From: UBA6168 sp041752395
Lineage (GTDB): Bacteria > Bacteroidota > Bacteroidia > Chitinophagales > Saprospiraceae
Direction of reading: 5' to 3'
Assembly: GCA_041752395.1 (NCBI GenBank)
Contig: JBGSWN010000031.1
Coordinates: 28,366-92,365 of the forward strand
DNA: 64,000 bases
Every line of letters starts with the position of its first letter. Positions within the stretch are counted from its first letter, which is position 1. The translations under genes were made by a program, and so were the position numbers. The notes beneath the pieces were generated by a model. The model had not been told where the DNA came from, searched no databases, and saw only the letters and a list, made by a program, of their open reading frames with translations. Below, in pieces: positions 28,654 to 37,472 of the stretch.

Positions 28654-28795
28654 AGGTTAGTCGAATTGGTATTTTGGCAAAATAAATAAACGCAATTGGT
28701 ATCCACTGCATATACTGCTTTATTTCCCAAACAATCTTTCCTGGATAACAAGCATATTCACTTGCGCAATGTAGCCGCTGCTCCAAAAAAAAGGG

Positions 28796-29845
28796 TTAGC
28801 TAACCAGCCCACGCCGCTTCGCATCCTCCCAAATCTCCTTTGAACTGTGCACCCGCACCGCAGCAATATTGGAATTCGATTCAATCAGTTTTTCAATGCG
28901 ACGGGCGTTTTTCGTGTCCTTCGTTTCCCGGATGTAAATCGCCAGCACCCGGTCGGAGAACTCCTCAGCCATTTGCAAATAGTAGTCGGCATCCTTGCTG
29001 GCCGTGTCACCGAGCATCACGAAGGGCAGGTCGGGGTACATTTTCATGATTTGCCGGAACGACTCTATTTTATGGATAAGCTTGCCCTCGTTGCGTTTCA
29101 GCATTTTTAGCCCATAATCCCGCAGCAGGATGGGGCCTTTCGGCAAATTTTGGAGCGCCATGAACTCCACCAGTAAGTCGTAAATGTTCCAAGGTGAGTC
29201 GGAAACATAGAAAACGGGGTTCTCCCGAAGTTGGTCGCCGCCCTTTTCCAATGCCCGCAGTAATTCGGGGATGCCCTCCATCGGCAGCCGTTGGTGGCTG
29301 TCCTTGAAGAGCGTGGCGTGGAGCATTTTCAGTTTGAAACGGGAAGTGACGTGCGTTTGCAGCACTGTATCGTCAATGTCGGAGATGATGCCGAAGCTGG
29401 CGTTGCCCGCAGGCAGCAGCAGTTCCGCAGGGAAACCATCGGTTGGTAAAATTCCGCCTTCTGGGCTTTCGAGCAGCTTCGTGGTAGCAGTCAGCCAGCG
29501 GTTTTCGGTGGGGGTAACCGGCGAGTCCCAATTGCGTTCCAGCGTAAAAAAACCTTCCTCGTCCGTGGTCACGAGGTGTTCGCCGCCCATCAGCTGCACC
29601 GCCAGTTTTGCGCCAGCCACTTCATCGCTCTCGAAGCGCCGCAGCGTATCAATCAGGTTGCGGATTTGGCTTTCGCTTTTTCCTTCGAAAATGCCCTCGT
29701 TTTCCAGTACCCTACCCTTCAGGAAAAACCGCTCCTGACTGGCAAAGCCCCGGTACGGCACGATGACCAGCGGGTCGTCAGATTCGAAGATGTTGGCAGC
29801 ACGGTTGAGGAGGCGGGTGGTGTGGGAAAGGATTTTGTCGGTCAT
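28796..29845 (-). CDS. DUF2183 / App1-like phosphatase
   Basis: The protein has 349 residues. The C-terminal half is the App1-type catalytic domain with the HAD motif SDIDDTVLQT (about residues 155-164; the first two Asp are the nucleophile and acid/base). FYVSDSPWNIYDLL and FVMLGDTASKDADYY supply the later HAD motifs. In yeast App1 this domain is a phosphatidate phosphatase; bacterial substrates are not established. The N-terminal 130 residues form a beta-rich domain (YRGFASQERFFLKGRVL). It lies alone between cvfB and nhaD. Confidence 0.88.
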   Translation of the reverse strand: MTDKILSHTTRLLNRAANIFESDDPLVIVPYRGFASQERFFLKGRVLENEGIFEGKSESQIRNLIDTLRRFESDEVAGAKLAVQLMGGEHLVTTDEEGFFTLERNWDSPVTPTENRWLTATTKLLESPEGGILPTDGFPAELLLPAGNASFGIISDIDDTVLQTHVTSRFKLKMLHATLFKDSHQRLPMEGIPELLRALEKGGDQLRENPVFYVSDSPWNIYDLLVEFMALQNLPKGPILLRDYGLKMLKRNEGKLIHKIESFRQIMKMYPDLPFVMLGDTASKDADYYLQMAEEFSDRVLAIYIRETKDTKNARRIEKLIESNSNIAAVRVHSSKEIWEDAKRRGLVS

Positions 29846-30028
29846 GATGGATTGATTTTATCAGCAAAGATGGGTTTCTGAAAAAGGATTTAACCCAAAT
29901 TTTGTTCATCAAATAACACCGCCGCCAAAAACACCACCAACGTCGCCCGGTCATTTTTGCTCATTTTCTCCACCGTTTGTCGGAATTTCTCTGCCTTGCC
30001 CCCATTTCGCCATCGGCGAAAGCGCTCG

Positions 30029-30901
30029 TCAGGCCTTCCCACTGGCGCTCGTATCTTCTGATTTTTTGGTCAAATAAATCCCATCGTTTTCAATCCGAAC
30101 CAGCCGCTGTTTGTACAGCCCGCCGAGCGTCATTTTAAAGGTCTTTTTGCTCATTTCGAATACCCGAACGATGTCTTCCGGGCTGCTTTTATCAGTGAAG
30201 GGCAGGAAGCCATTGTTGGCAGTGAGTTTGGCCAAGAGCTTGTCGGCGGTGGACTCGACCTTACCGTAGCCGGGGCGCTGGAGCAGGATGTCCAGTTTGC
30301 CATCTGGGCGAATGGTTTTCACGAAGCCCTTGCGCTCGTCGCCCCGCTCCACCCGCTCGAACAACTCGTTGGCGTAAACGAGGCCCCGGTAGCGGTGGTT
30401 GACGATGACGTTCACACCGAGGTCGGTGGGGTCGTCAATGATGAGGTCAACAGCCTGACCGTTTTTGAGGTCAATTTCTTCTTTTTCCAAAAACTTCTGG
30501 TAGCGCCCACTGGCCACGAGCCGGTCAGTTTTTTCGTCCAAAAACAAGTAAACCATGTACCAACCACCCACACTCATGCGGCCCGGTTGCTCCTTGAAGG
30601 GCACCATCAGGTCTTTTTCGAGGCCCCAATCTAGGAAGGCGCCAATGTTGTTGACCTCCCGCACTTGCAGGCAGGCGAACTCGTTAAGCTTGATTCTTGG
30701 CTCGGCAGTGGTGGCCGTGATGCGGTCTTCGCTGTCCTTGAAAATGAAAACCCGCAGGTACTGCCCCTCCTCCAGCCCTTCTTCTGGGATGAATTTATTG
30801 GGCAAAAGCACTTCACGAGTACCTTCCCGGTCGGTGAGGTAGATACCATTGTCCGTTTGGCGGACGGCCCGAAGGCGGTTGTATTTTCCGAGTTGAATCA
30901 T
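30029..30901 (-). CDS. cvfB: S1-domain RNA-binding protein, CvfB-like
   Basis: The protein has 290 residues. CvfB-type proteins carry several S1 OB folds and a C-terminal winged helix and affect virulence gene expression in Staphylococcus; the Bacteroidota role is not known. Visible features are the S1 core ACLQVREVNNIGAFLDWGLEKDLMVPF and the G.V..+R.DGK.D+ pattern in GFVKTIRPDGKLDILLQ, then a wHTH near the C-terminus (KKTFKMTLGGLYKQRLV). The ATG at 30901 is followed 9 bases upstream by a 10-bp tandem repeat. I chose this start because MIQLGKYN matches the family. Confidence 0.88.
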   Translation of the reverse strand: MIQLGKYNRLRAVRQTDNGIYLTDREGTREVLLPNKFIPEEGLEEGQYLRVFIFKDSEDRITATTAEPRIKLNEFACLQVREVNNIGAFLDWGLEKDLMVPFKEQPGRMSVGGWYMVYLFLDEKTDRLVASGRYQKFLEKEEIDLKNGQAVDLIIDDPTDLGVNVIVNHRYRGLVYANELFERVERGDERKGFVKTIRPDGKLDILLQRPGYGKVESTADKLLAKLTANNGFLPFTDKSSPEDIVRVFEMSKKTFKMTLGGLYKQRLVRIENDGIYLTKKSEDTSASGKA

Positions 30902-30910
30902 TTTTTTGGG

Positions 30911-30970
30911 TTGATAACGGTTGATAATAGTTGATAACGGTTGAGAGGAGTTGATAACGGTTGATGAGGG
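30911..30970. repeat. Short tandem repeat, gttgataacg x6
   Basis: Six units of 10 bp (gttgataacg with variants) fill the gap between panC and cvfB. The last unit is 9 nt from the cvfB start codon. Confidence 0.9.
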
Positions 30971-30976
30971 AGATAA

Positions 30977-31828
30977 TCAGGGGTTTTTCAGTACCATGTT
31001 ATCTATTAGGCGCACATCGCCGAGGCGAACTGCGGTACAGGCTACTACCTGCTCATGGTCCTCCACGATGGAAATAGGTTGCAAAGTCTTACCATCCACA
31101 ATTTCAAAATATTCTGGTTCCATGCCGGGGGCACTGAGCGCCCGCATGGCTGCCGCTTGGATTTCCGCTGGAAACTGGCTGTTGATATTCGCCTTTGCAT
31201 CCGAAAGGGCTTGGAAAATCATTGGCGCTAATGCCCGTTGTTCGAGTGTCAAGCGCATGTTGCGGCTGCTCATGGCGAGTCCATCGGCTTCCCGAACCGT
31301 GGCGCACATGGTCAGGTGGACGGACAATTTTAGCTGCGCAATCATCTCCTGCACGATGGCAAACTGCTGGTAGTCCTTTTGTCCCATGAAAAGCCGGTCG
31401 GGCTGCACGATGTCGAGTAGGCGTTTCACCACTTGTGCCACGCCAGCAAAGTGGCCGGGACGGTGCGCTCCCTCCATCGACTGGTCGAGAGGGCCGAAAT
31501 CGGGGTGGAGCGGTGAAACTTGGCCATCGGGGTAAACCTCTGCCACTTCGGGCATGAGGAGTACATTACAACCCGCTTCGATGAGCAGGGCGATGTCTTT
31601 TTCGGGCGTTCGGGGGTATTGGGCGAGGTCGTTCGCCTCGTTGAACTGGGTGGGATTGACGAAAATGCTGCACACCGAGCAGTTGGTTTCGGCTGCCGAT
31701 TGGCGAATCAGGGTGGCATGGCCCGCATGCAATGCCCCCATTGTGGGCACAAATCCGATGGTCTTACCTTCCTGCTTTTGGCGGTCGAGGTAGTAGCGCA
31801 GGTCAGCTATTTTTTTGAACAAATACAT
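30977..31828 (-). CDS. panC: Pantoate-beta-alanine ligase
   Basis: The protein has 283 residues and makes pantothenate from pantoate, beta-alanine and ATP. ATG at 31828 (MYLFKKIADLR) was chosen over an upstream in-frame start at 31906 because it aligns with the family. GFVPTMGALHAGHATLIRQS carries the HIGH-like motif. SIFVNPTQFNEANDLAQYPRT, RPGHFAGVAQVVKRLLDIVQPDRLFMGQKDYQQ and MSSRNMRL are all present. It is transcribed divergently from the short GT5 gene, with facing promoters. Together with coaX it covers two steps of CoA synthesis. Confidence 0.96.
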   Translation of the reverse strand: MYLFKKIADLRYYLDRQKQEGKTIGFVPTMGALHAGHATLIRQSAAETNCSVCSIFVNPTQFNEANDLAQYPRTPEKDIALLIEAGCNVLLMPEVAEVYPDGQVSPLHPDFGPLDQSMEGAHRPGHFAGVAQVVKRLLDIVQPDRLFMGQKDYQQFAIVQEMIAQLKLSVHLTMCATVREADGLAMSSRNMRLTLEQRALAPMIFQALSDAKANINSQFPAEIQAAAMRALSAPGMEPEYFEIVDGKTLQPISIVEDHEQVVACTAVRLGDVRLIDNMVLKNP

Positions 31829-31903
31829 GACAATCAGTGGGTTGTGAGGCTGATTTTTTTTCCAAACAGCCATGTTTTCTCGCTTCGCAAAAAAGAAATT
31901 GGG

Positions 31904-31911
31904 CAAAAGTA
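31904..31911 (-). promoter_or_regulatory. Bacteroidota -7 box for panC
   Basis: TACTTTTG on the minus strand, about 75 bases before the panC start. It lies inside the small palindrome gggc-aaaagta-gccc. Confidence 0.55.
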
Positions 31912-32071
31912 GCCCATTTTGGAAAGTTAGGGTTTGCGGATGAAGCGAAGTTAAATTTGGTGCCTTTTTTTGGCAAAAAGCTTGGCGACAAAAGCCATTT
32001 TACTCGCTTTAAGGTTGTTGCCTCAAAATTTTATGTAGCCAAAGGGTGCAATAGTCCGGTATTTTTTTTAG

Positions 32072-32079
32072 TATCTTTG
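32072..32079 (+). promoter_or_regulatory. Bacteroidota -7 box for the GT5-like gene
   Basis: TATCTTTG, 50 bases before the ATG at 32129. The divergent spacer to panC (31829-32128) holds both promoters and no other feature that I can see. Confidence 0.6.
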
Positions 32080-32128
32080 CGGCCAAGTTCATTGAGAAAC
32101 ATATTTTTTAAAAAAAACTCAAAACAAC

Positions 32129-32953
32129 ATGGTAGAGAAAAAGAAGCTTTTGTTTGTGACGCAGGAGTTGGACCCATATACGGCCATCACGGAGGTATCT
32201 GAAATTGTGAAAAAACTACCAGAATACGCCCAGTCAAATGGTATGGAAATACGGGTGCTCATGCCCCGATACGGCACTATCAACGAACGCCGGCACAGGT
32301 TGCACGAAGTTGTGCGGCTTTCAGGGATGAACATTATTGTTGACGACGATGACTATCCGCTCATCATCAAAGTGGCTTCATTGCCAGGTGCGAGGCTCCA
32401 GGTTTACTTCCTTGACAACGACGATTTTTTCAAGCGCAAGTCTGGCTTTGCGGACGATGCGGGCAATCCCTACGAGGACAACCCGGACCGCATGATATTC
32501 TTTTGCAAAGGTGTCATCGAAACGGTGCGCAAATTCGGCTGGCCGCCAGACATCATCCACTGCCACGGCTGGATGACGAGCCTTATCCCGATGTACATCC
32601 GGGAGGCTTACAAAACGGAGCCACTTTTCCAAGGCTCAAAGATTATCTACTCTGCTTATGATAGCGGAATGGATAGTTTCTTTTCCGATGCTTTCATCGA
32701 AAAGGCCAGTATCAATAACCTGAACCGTGGCAACCTCGATGCTTACCTTGACGGAGATAAGGTGTTTTTGCACAAAGGCGCCATCAGGTACTCGGATGCC
32801 ATCATCCGTGGCAGCGAAAACCTTCCAGAGGAGGTTGAACAGCTCATAATTGATTCAGGTAAACCATCGCTGGAATACCAAACAGAAGAAGAGATGCTTC
32901 CCGTTTACATGGATTTCTACAACTCCATGATGGTGGAAGAAGAAGCCGTTTAG
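32129..32953 (+). CDS. Short glycogen-synthase-like protein (N-terminal GT5 domain only)
   Basis: The protein has 274 residues against about 480 for glycogen synthase. Only the N-terminal Rossmann domain is present: LLFVTQELDPY, RVLMPRYGTINERRHRLHEVVRL, PDIIHCHGWMTSLIPMY. The usual K-x-G-G-L substrate loop is replaced by DPYTAITEV, and the C-terminal nucleotide-sugar domain is absent. It is therefore unlikely to polymerise glucose. The same short version beside panC and ahead of a DUF4270 gene is, as I recall, conserved in Bacteroidota, so this is a family property and not a local truncation. Confidence 0.85.
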   Translation: MVEKKKLLFVTQELDPYTAITEVSEIVKKLPEYAQSNGMEIRVLMPRYGTINERRHRLHEVVRLSGMNIIVDDDDYPLIIKVASLPGARLQVYFLDNDDFFKRKSGFADDAGNPYEDNPDRMIFFCKGVIETVRKFGWPPDIIHCHGWMTSLIPMYIREAYKTEPLFQGSKIIYSAYDSGMDSFFSDAFIEKASINNLNRGNLDAYLDGDKVFLHKGAIRYSDAIIRGSENLPEEVEQLIIDSGKPSLEYQTEEEMLPVYMDFYNSMMVEEEAV

Positions 32954-32974
32954 CGGTTTGACACTGTGCAGTAT

Positions 32975-33046
32975 CGGTCATTGGTCATTGAGCTATTGTT
33001 CATTTATTTTCAAAATGACAAATATCAAACTGACCAATGACCAACC
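32975..33046. repeat. Short inverted repeat of ggtcattggtcattg type
   Basis: Left words ggtcattggtcattg (32975-32990) face right words tgaccaatgaccaacc (33031-33046). A long hairpin is possible between the GT5-like and DUF4270 genes. Confidence 0.7.
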
Positions 33047-33113
33047 ATTGCCACTACTACTTACTCTTTCCTTTCGACATTTTTAATCGAAAAAATCACC
33101 GGCTTTATTTAGC

Positions 33114-34457
33114 ATGGAAAAAATCACCACCTCAGCATTTTGGATGCTGACCATCTCCTTAGTTGCGCTATTCTCTTGCAACGACCCTTCCGCTATTGGC
33201 TCAGACCTCCTTTCCGGCGACCAATTGGAGACGGAATTTACGGATACACTGACAGTAAAGGCACGCACTGTTTCCAATGATTCCCTGACTGTTTGGGGGC
33301 CTGGTTTGAATGGCGTGGTTTTTCAAAATTTCGTATTTGGCGATTATCAAGACCCCATATTCGGAAGAACAGTGTCCAGTATTTACACCCAGATAGTTAC
33401 TGGTGCGACCCCGCCAAATTTCATTAAAGATGTAAGCGTACTGGACTCTGTGGTGCTCACATTGGCTTACAATACTGACCTCACTTATGGTAAGGTTGAC
33501 GAACCATTCAGTATCGAGGTTTATGAAATGGATGAGTCACTGCTGGTTTCAGAAAAGTACCTTAATTCCGACAGTTTCGCTGTGAAGCCCACACCGATAG
33601 GCATGAAAACTTTTGTTCCGAACCTGACGGATAGTATTACAGTCATGGAGCCCGCTGGGGACACGATAAGGAATGTTAAACTTCCCCCGCATCTTCGCAT
33701 CAAATTGGATACTGCATTTGCAGGCCGCATCATGCGTACAGATTCGTTGACGCTGGTGACAGATAGTGTTTTTATTAATGATGTCCTAAAAGGCATCTGG
33801 CTAAAACCAAGTTCCCAAAATGCAGGGCTTTTGAGTTTCATCATGCGCAGCGGCAATACAAACATCCGTTTCTATTACCATGACGATACCAAAAAGAAAA
33901 GTTACGATTTTAAAGCATTCTCGGGAAACCCGGTGGTTTTGCATCAACGCAATTACTATGGTGGCTCCATTGTTGGCAACAACATCGGACTTGAAGACAG
34001 GAATGAACTTTTTCTTCAAGGCTTAAATGGCGTAAACGTTGAGGTTGAAATCCCTTATGCAGAAGAACTCAAGGGTTTGTTAATCAACAAGGCGGAATTG
34101 ATATTCCCTATCATCACGCTACCCGGAGACAATGACGTGTACGACCCTGTAGCCCAAATTTTCGGTTCGGAAATAGCTTCAGCCGACAGCACCGTCGTTT
34201 TGGATGATATCTTTTACCCCTCCGTAAGACTCCAAGCCCAAGATTTTGGAGATTATTTTGGCGGAAAAGTAACTTCAGATGATACTTATAAGCTAAATTT
34301 GGCTGCGCAATTGCAACGGATGATAGCAGGCGAGTCAAAGAAGAAAATTCTTCTCACCGTTTATCTTCGATCAGAACGGGCGGCAAGAGTAATACTAGCA
34401 GGGGTCAACAATCCAGACAATCCAGCAAAACTGAAAATCTGGTACACAAAATATTGA
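33114..34457 (+). CDS. DUF4270 family lipoprotein
   Basis: The protein has 447 residues with a lipoprotein signal (about 22 residues ending LFSC, Cys at about residue 22). DUF4270 proteins are cell-surface or periplasmic beta-rich lipoproteins of Bacteroidota without a defined function. Typical segments are SDLLSGDQLETEFTDTL, DPIFGRTVSSIYTQI and, near the end, LTVYLRSERAARVILAG and NPAKLKIWY. It lies between the GT5-like gene and glmS, an order that I recall as conserved in the phylum. The start is the ATG at 33114. Confidence 0.85.
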   Translation: MEKITTSAFWMLTISLVALFSCNDPSAIGSDLLSGDQLETEFTDTLTVKARTVSNDSLTVWGPGLNGVVFQNFVFGDYQDPIFGRTVSSIYTQIVTGATPPNFIKDVSVLDSVVLTLAYNTDLTYGKVDEPFSIEVYEMDESLLVSEKYLNSDSFAVKPTPIGMKTFVPNLTDSITVMEPAGDTIRNVKLPPHLRIKLDTAFAGRIMRTDSLTLVTDSVFINDVLKGIWLKPSSQNAGLLSFIMRSGNTNIRFYYHDDTKKKSYDFKAFSGNPVVLHQRNYYGGSIVGNNIGLEDRNELFLQGLNGVNVEVEIPYAEELKGLLINKAELIFPIITLPGDNDVYDPVAQIFGSEIASADSTVVLDDIFYPSVRLQAQDFGDYFGGKVTSDDTYKLNLAAQLQRMIAGESKKKILLTVYLRSERAARVILAGVNNPDNPAKLKIWYTKY

Positions 34458-34576
34458 CACAAGCCCAAACTTCGGTAGTTCAAATTCTTGAATTTTGGAA
34501 TACACTTACCGAACTTACGGGCATCTATTGCGTTTCAGACCAAGTCGAAATAGGCATTCTGAAACAATTTCTAGCG

Positions 34577-34614
34577 GCTTCAACATTGGCCTAAGCCAAT
34601 ATTGAAGCATTTTT
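34577..34614 (+). terminator. Rho-independent terminator between the DUF4270 gene and glmS
   Basis: The stem gcttcaacattggc / gccaatattgaagc with a ctaa loop is followed by atttttaa, 42 bases before the glmS start. Confidence 0.8.
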
Positions 34615-34655
34615 AACTTAAACCCTATTCGGTCATTAATCACTCACTTGGAATT

Positions 34656-36494
34656 ATGTGTGGAATTATCGCCTACATCGGCAAAAAAGAAGCTTACCCA
34701 ATTCTCATCAAAGGGCTGCAACGGCTCGAATATCGGGGTTATGACAGCGCTGGTATCGCCTTGATGAACGGCAACTTAAACGTTTACAAGAAAAAAGGAA
34801 AAGTACAAGAACTACTTGACTTTTCTAAAAACCAAAATATTGCTGGTACTTCTGGCATTGGCCACACTCGCTGGGCTACTCATGGTAAGCCAGACGACAC
34901 CAACGCCCACCCGCATACTTCGGGCAATGGCCGCTTGACTTTAGTTCACAACGGCATCATTGAAAATTATTCGCCCATCAAGCATGCGCTTGAAAATAAA
35001 GGCCATGTTTTCACTTCGCAAACAGACACGGAGGTACTTGTACACCTGATAGAAGAGGTACAAAAACAAGAGAATCTTCCAATCGAAGAAGCAGTGCGTT
35101 TGGCTTTGGCACAGGTAGTTGGCGCTTATGCAATCGTCGTGCTCGATAGCCAAGACCCTGACAAACTCGTCGCAGCAAGGAAGGGCAGTCCATTGGTATT
35201 GGGCATTGGCGAAGATGAATTCTTCCTCGCCTCCGACGGAACGCCCATCATTGAATACACCAAAAAGGTAATTTACTTGGACGATGAGCATATCGCCATG
35301 GTGCATCGGAGCGGTGAATACGAAATACGTACCATTGACAACGAAGTACATACGCCGTTTGTAGATGAACTTCACATGGAAATCGAGCGCATGGAAAAAG
35401 GCGGCTACGATTATTTCATGCTCAAAGAAATTTACGAACAGCCAACCACCATCATGGATGCCATGCGTGGCCGGATAAGTGCCGAACATGGCTGGGTGCG
35501 CCTCGGTGGCATGGACGACCATGTCGCTCAAGTAAAAAATGCTTCCCGATTCATCATACTCGGCTGCGGAACTTCTTGGCATGCGGGTCTCATCGCCGAG
35601 TATCTTTTCGAGGACCTCGCCCGCATACCTGTTGAGGTGGAGTATGCTTCGGAATTTCGCTACCGCAATCCGGTCATCACGGACAAGGACGTGGTCATCG
35701 CCATTTCACAATCAGGTGAAACAGCCGATACCTACGCTGCCTTGGAATTGGCCAAAAAGAATGGCGCACTTTTATACGGTATCGTTAACGTGGTTGGCTC
35801 TTCCATTGCCCGCCTTACCCACGCTGGCTCCTATATCCACTGCGGCCCAGAGATTGGCGTGGCTTCTACCAAAGCATTCACGGCACAAGTGACTTTGCTG
35901 ACGCTCATGGCCTTGCAGTTGGGAAGGGAGCGAGGCACTATTTCTGATGAATACTTTAAAACATTGCTTACCGAATTGGAGAACATCCCGGAAAAGGTGA
36001 AAAAAGTGTTTGACAGTGATGATAAAATCAAATACATCGCAAGTGAAATCAAGGATTCCAGCAATTCGATGTACCTTGGCCGTGGCTATAATTTCCCGGT
36101 AGCGCTCGAAGGAGCATTGAAACTGAAGGAAATCTCGTACATCCACGCTGAGGGATACCCGGCAGCAGAGATGAAGCATGGCCCCATCGCCTTGATAGAC
36201 GAAAACATGCCGGTCATCGTAATCGCCACGAACAAGAGCCTTAACGAAAAAATAATTTCCAATATTCAGGAAGTGAAGGCCCGCAAAGGCATCGTGATCG
36301 CCGTCGTTACCGAAGGTGACCAAGAAATTACCAAAATTGCAGATTACACCATTGAAATACCGGACACGGAAGAACCATTTACGCCACTACTTTCTGTGAT
36401 TCCGCTCCAATTGTTATCCTACTACATCGCTGTGATGCGCGGATGCAATGTGGACCAACCAAGAAACCTTGCAAAATCAGTAACCGTAGAATAA
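34656..36494 (+). CDS. glmS: Glutamine-fructose-6-phosphate aminotransferase (isomerizing)
   Basis: The protein is a 612-residue, full-length GlmS that makes glucosamine-6-phosphate for peptidoglycan and LPS. The Ntn glutaminase has Cys2 exposed after Met removal (MCGIIAYIGKKEAYP), followed by EYRGYDSAGIA and HTRWATHG. The two SIS domains of the isomerase are visible as ILGCGTSWHAGL / ISQSGETADTYAAL and YLGRGYNFPVALEGALKLKEISYIHAEGYPAAEMKHGP. The C-terminus ends in LAKSVTVE as expected for the active-site tail. No glmS ribozyme was seen in the leader. Confidence 0.97.
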   Translation: MCGIIAYIGKKEAYPILIKGLQRLEYRGYDSAGIALMNGNLNVYKKKGKVQELLDFSKNQNIAGTSGIGHTRWATHGKPDDTNAHPHTSGNGRLTLVHNGIIENYSPIKHALENKGHVFTSQTDTEVLVHLIEEVQKQENLPIEEAVRLALAQVVGAYAIVVLDSQDPDKLVAARKGSPLVLGIGEDEFFLASDGTPIIEYTKKVIYLDDEHIAMVHRSGEYEIRTIDNEVHTPFVDELHMEIERMEKGGYDYFMLKEIYEQPTTIMDAMRGRISAEHGWVRLGGMDDHVAQVKNASRFIILGCGTSWHAGLIAEYLFEDLARIPVEVEYASEFRYRNPVITDKDVVIAISQSGETADTYAALELAKKNGALLYGIVNVVGSSIARLTHAGSYIHCGPEIGVASTKAFTAQVTLLTLMALQLGRERGTISDEYFKTLLTELENIPEKVKKVFDSDDKIKYIASEIKDSSNSMYLGRGYNFPVALEGALKLKEISYIHAEGYPAAEMKHGPIALIDENMPVIVIATNKSLNEKIISNIQEVKARKGIVIAVVTEGDQEITKIADYTIEIPDTEEPFTPLLSVIPLQLLSYYIAVMRGCNVDQPRNLAKSVTVE

Positions 36495-36507
36495 GTATTG
36501 AGCTATT

Positions 36508-36577
36508 AGTTTCGAGTTTTGAGCCGTAAACAGCCAGACTCGAAACTCGAAACTCGAAACTCGAAACTCGAAACTCT
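36508..36577. repeat. Short tandem repeat, aactcga x5 with an inverted arm
   Basis: Five 7-bp aactcga units end 6 bases before the DUF4290 start codon. An inverted gtttcgagttttgag word lies on the left. Confidence 0.9.
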
Positions 36578-36581
36578 CAAA

Positions 36582-37310
36582 ATGGAGTATAATTCAAAAA
36601 AAGACGAGCTCATCATTCCAGAATATGGGCGCAATATCCAAGCAATGATTCGCTTTGCGAGGGATTTGCCCACAAGGGCCGAGCGCCAGCGTTACATCGA
36701 GGAAATCGTAATCCTGATGATGCAGATGCACCCGCAGAACCGCAACCTCGAAGACTACAGAGACAAAATGTGGAAGCACGTCTTCCGCATTGCCGAGTAC
36801 AACCTGGATGTGATGCCGCCCAATGGCGAAATTCCAAGACCAGAAGACAGCCGAAAACGGCCCGAAAAAGTGCCCTACCCTACCAAGGAAACCAAGTTCC
36901 GGCACTACGGTCACAACGTGCAACGACTGATAGCCAGAGCCCTTCAGATGGAGGAGGGCCCAAAAAAAGAAGGCTTCGTGCAGGTGATTGGTTCTTACAT
37001 GAAATTAGCCTATAAAACCTGGAACCGGGAGCACTACGTCAGCGACGACACCATCATTGACGACTTAGAACACCTTTCTGGCGGCAAACTCAAAGTCATG
37101 GAAGATGCCTCTTTGGACAACCTGAGCCGTGGCGGCGTCATCCGCAGGCCAGGCGACAGGGATCGTGACCGAGATAGTAGGGGTGGTGACCGTGGACGTC
37201 GTCAAAATAACGGTGGAGGTCGAGGCAGCAGCAAAGACAACCGCAGGGGCGGTGGTGGTGGTGGCGGAAGCAATGACCGCCAGCAACGGCGCAACCCTAG
37301 AAGGAAATAA
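36582..37310 (+). CDS. DUF4290 family protein with an RGG-like tail
   Basis: The protein has 242 residues. ATG at 36582 (MEYNSKKDELIIPEYGRNIQ) was chosen over an in-frame start at 36519, which lies within repeat DNA. The DUF4290 core extends to about residue 165 with YGRNIQAMI, RYIEEIVILMMQMHPQNRN, DYRDKMWKHVF and a GHNVQRLIA repeat. The tail is a Gly/Arg-rich low-complexity segment (RGG and GGGG), as seen in RNA-binding proteins. Its function is unknown, but the tail suggests RNA contact. It directly follows glmS in the same direction, as in other members of the phylum. Confidence 0.85.
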   Translation: MEYNSKKDELIIPEYGRNIQAMIRFARDLPTRAERQRYIEEIVILMMQMHPQNRNLEDYRDKMWKHVFRIAEYNLDVMPPNGEIPRPEDSRKRPEKVPYPTKETKFRHYGHNVQRLIARALQMEEGPKKEGFVQVIGSYMKLAYKTWNREHYVSDDTIIDDLEHLSGGKLKVMEDASLDNLSRGGVIRRPGDRDRDRDSRGGDRGRRQNNGGGRGSSKDNRRGGGGGGGSNDRQQRRNPRRK

Positions 37311-37334
37311 ATCTGAAAATCATTCAAAAATCAG

Positions 37335-37371
37335 GGACGGGAAGTCGGCATGCGCCGCCTTCCCGTTTTTT
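37335..37371 (+). terminator. Rho-independent terminator of the DUF4290 gene
   Basis: The arms gacgggaagtcggc and gccgccttcccgtt surround atgc and are followed by a long T-run. Confidence 0.85.
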
Positions 37372-37472
37372 TTTTGCACAAAATTTAAGCCTTAATTGCC
37401 TCAAATTCAACGAAATGTGGTTTATTTGACAATTGTTCTAAAACCAACTTTTTCAAAACAAAACCAACCATT

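Noticed and set aside
29880..30028. Short minus-strand frame ending ATLVVFLAAVLFDEQNLG after cvfB
   Set aside because: No good start codon outside cvfB, and too short to judge; it could be a decayed gene end.
34458..34655. glmS ribozyme or riboswitch in the glmS leader
   Set aside because: Only an ordinary terminator hairpin is visible; the ribozyme is not expected in this phylum.
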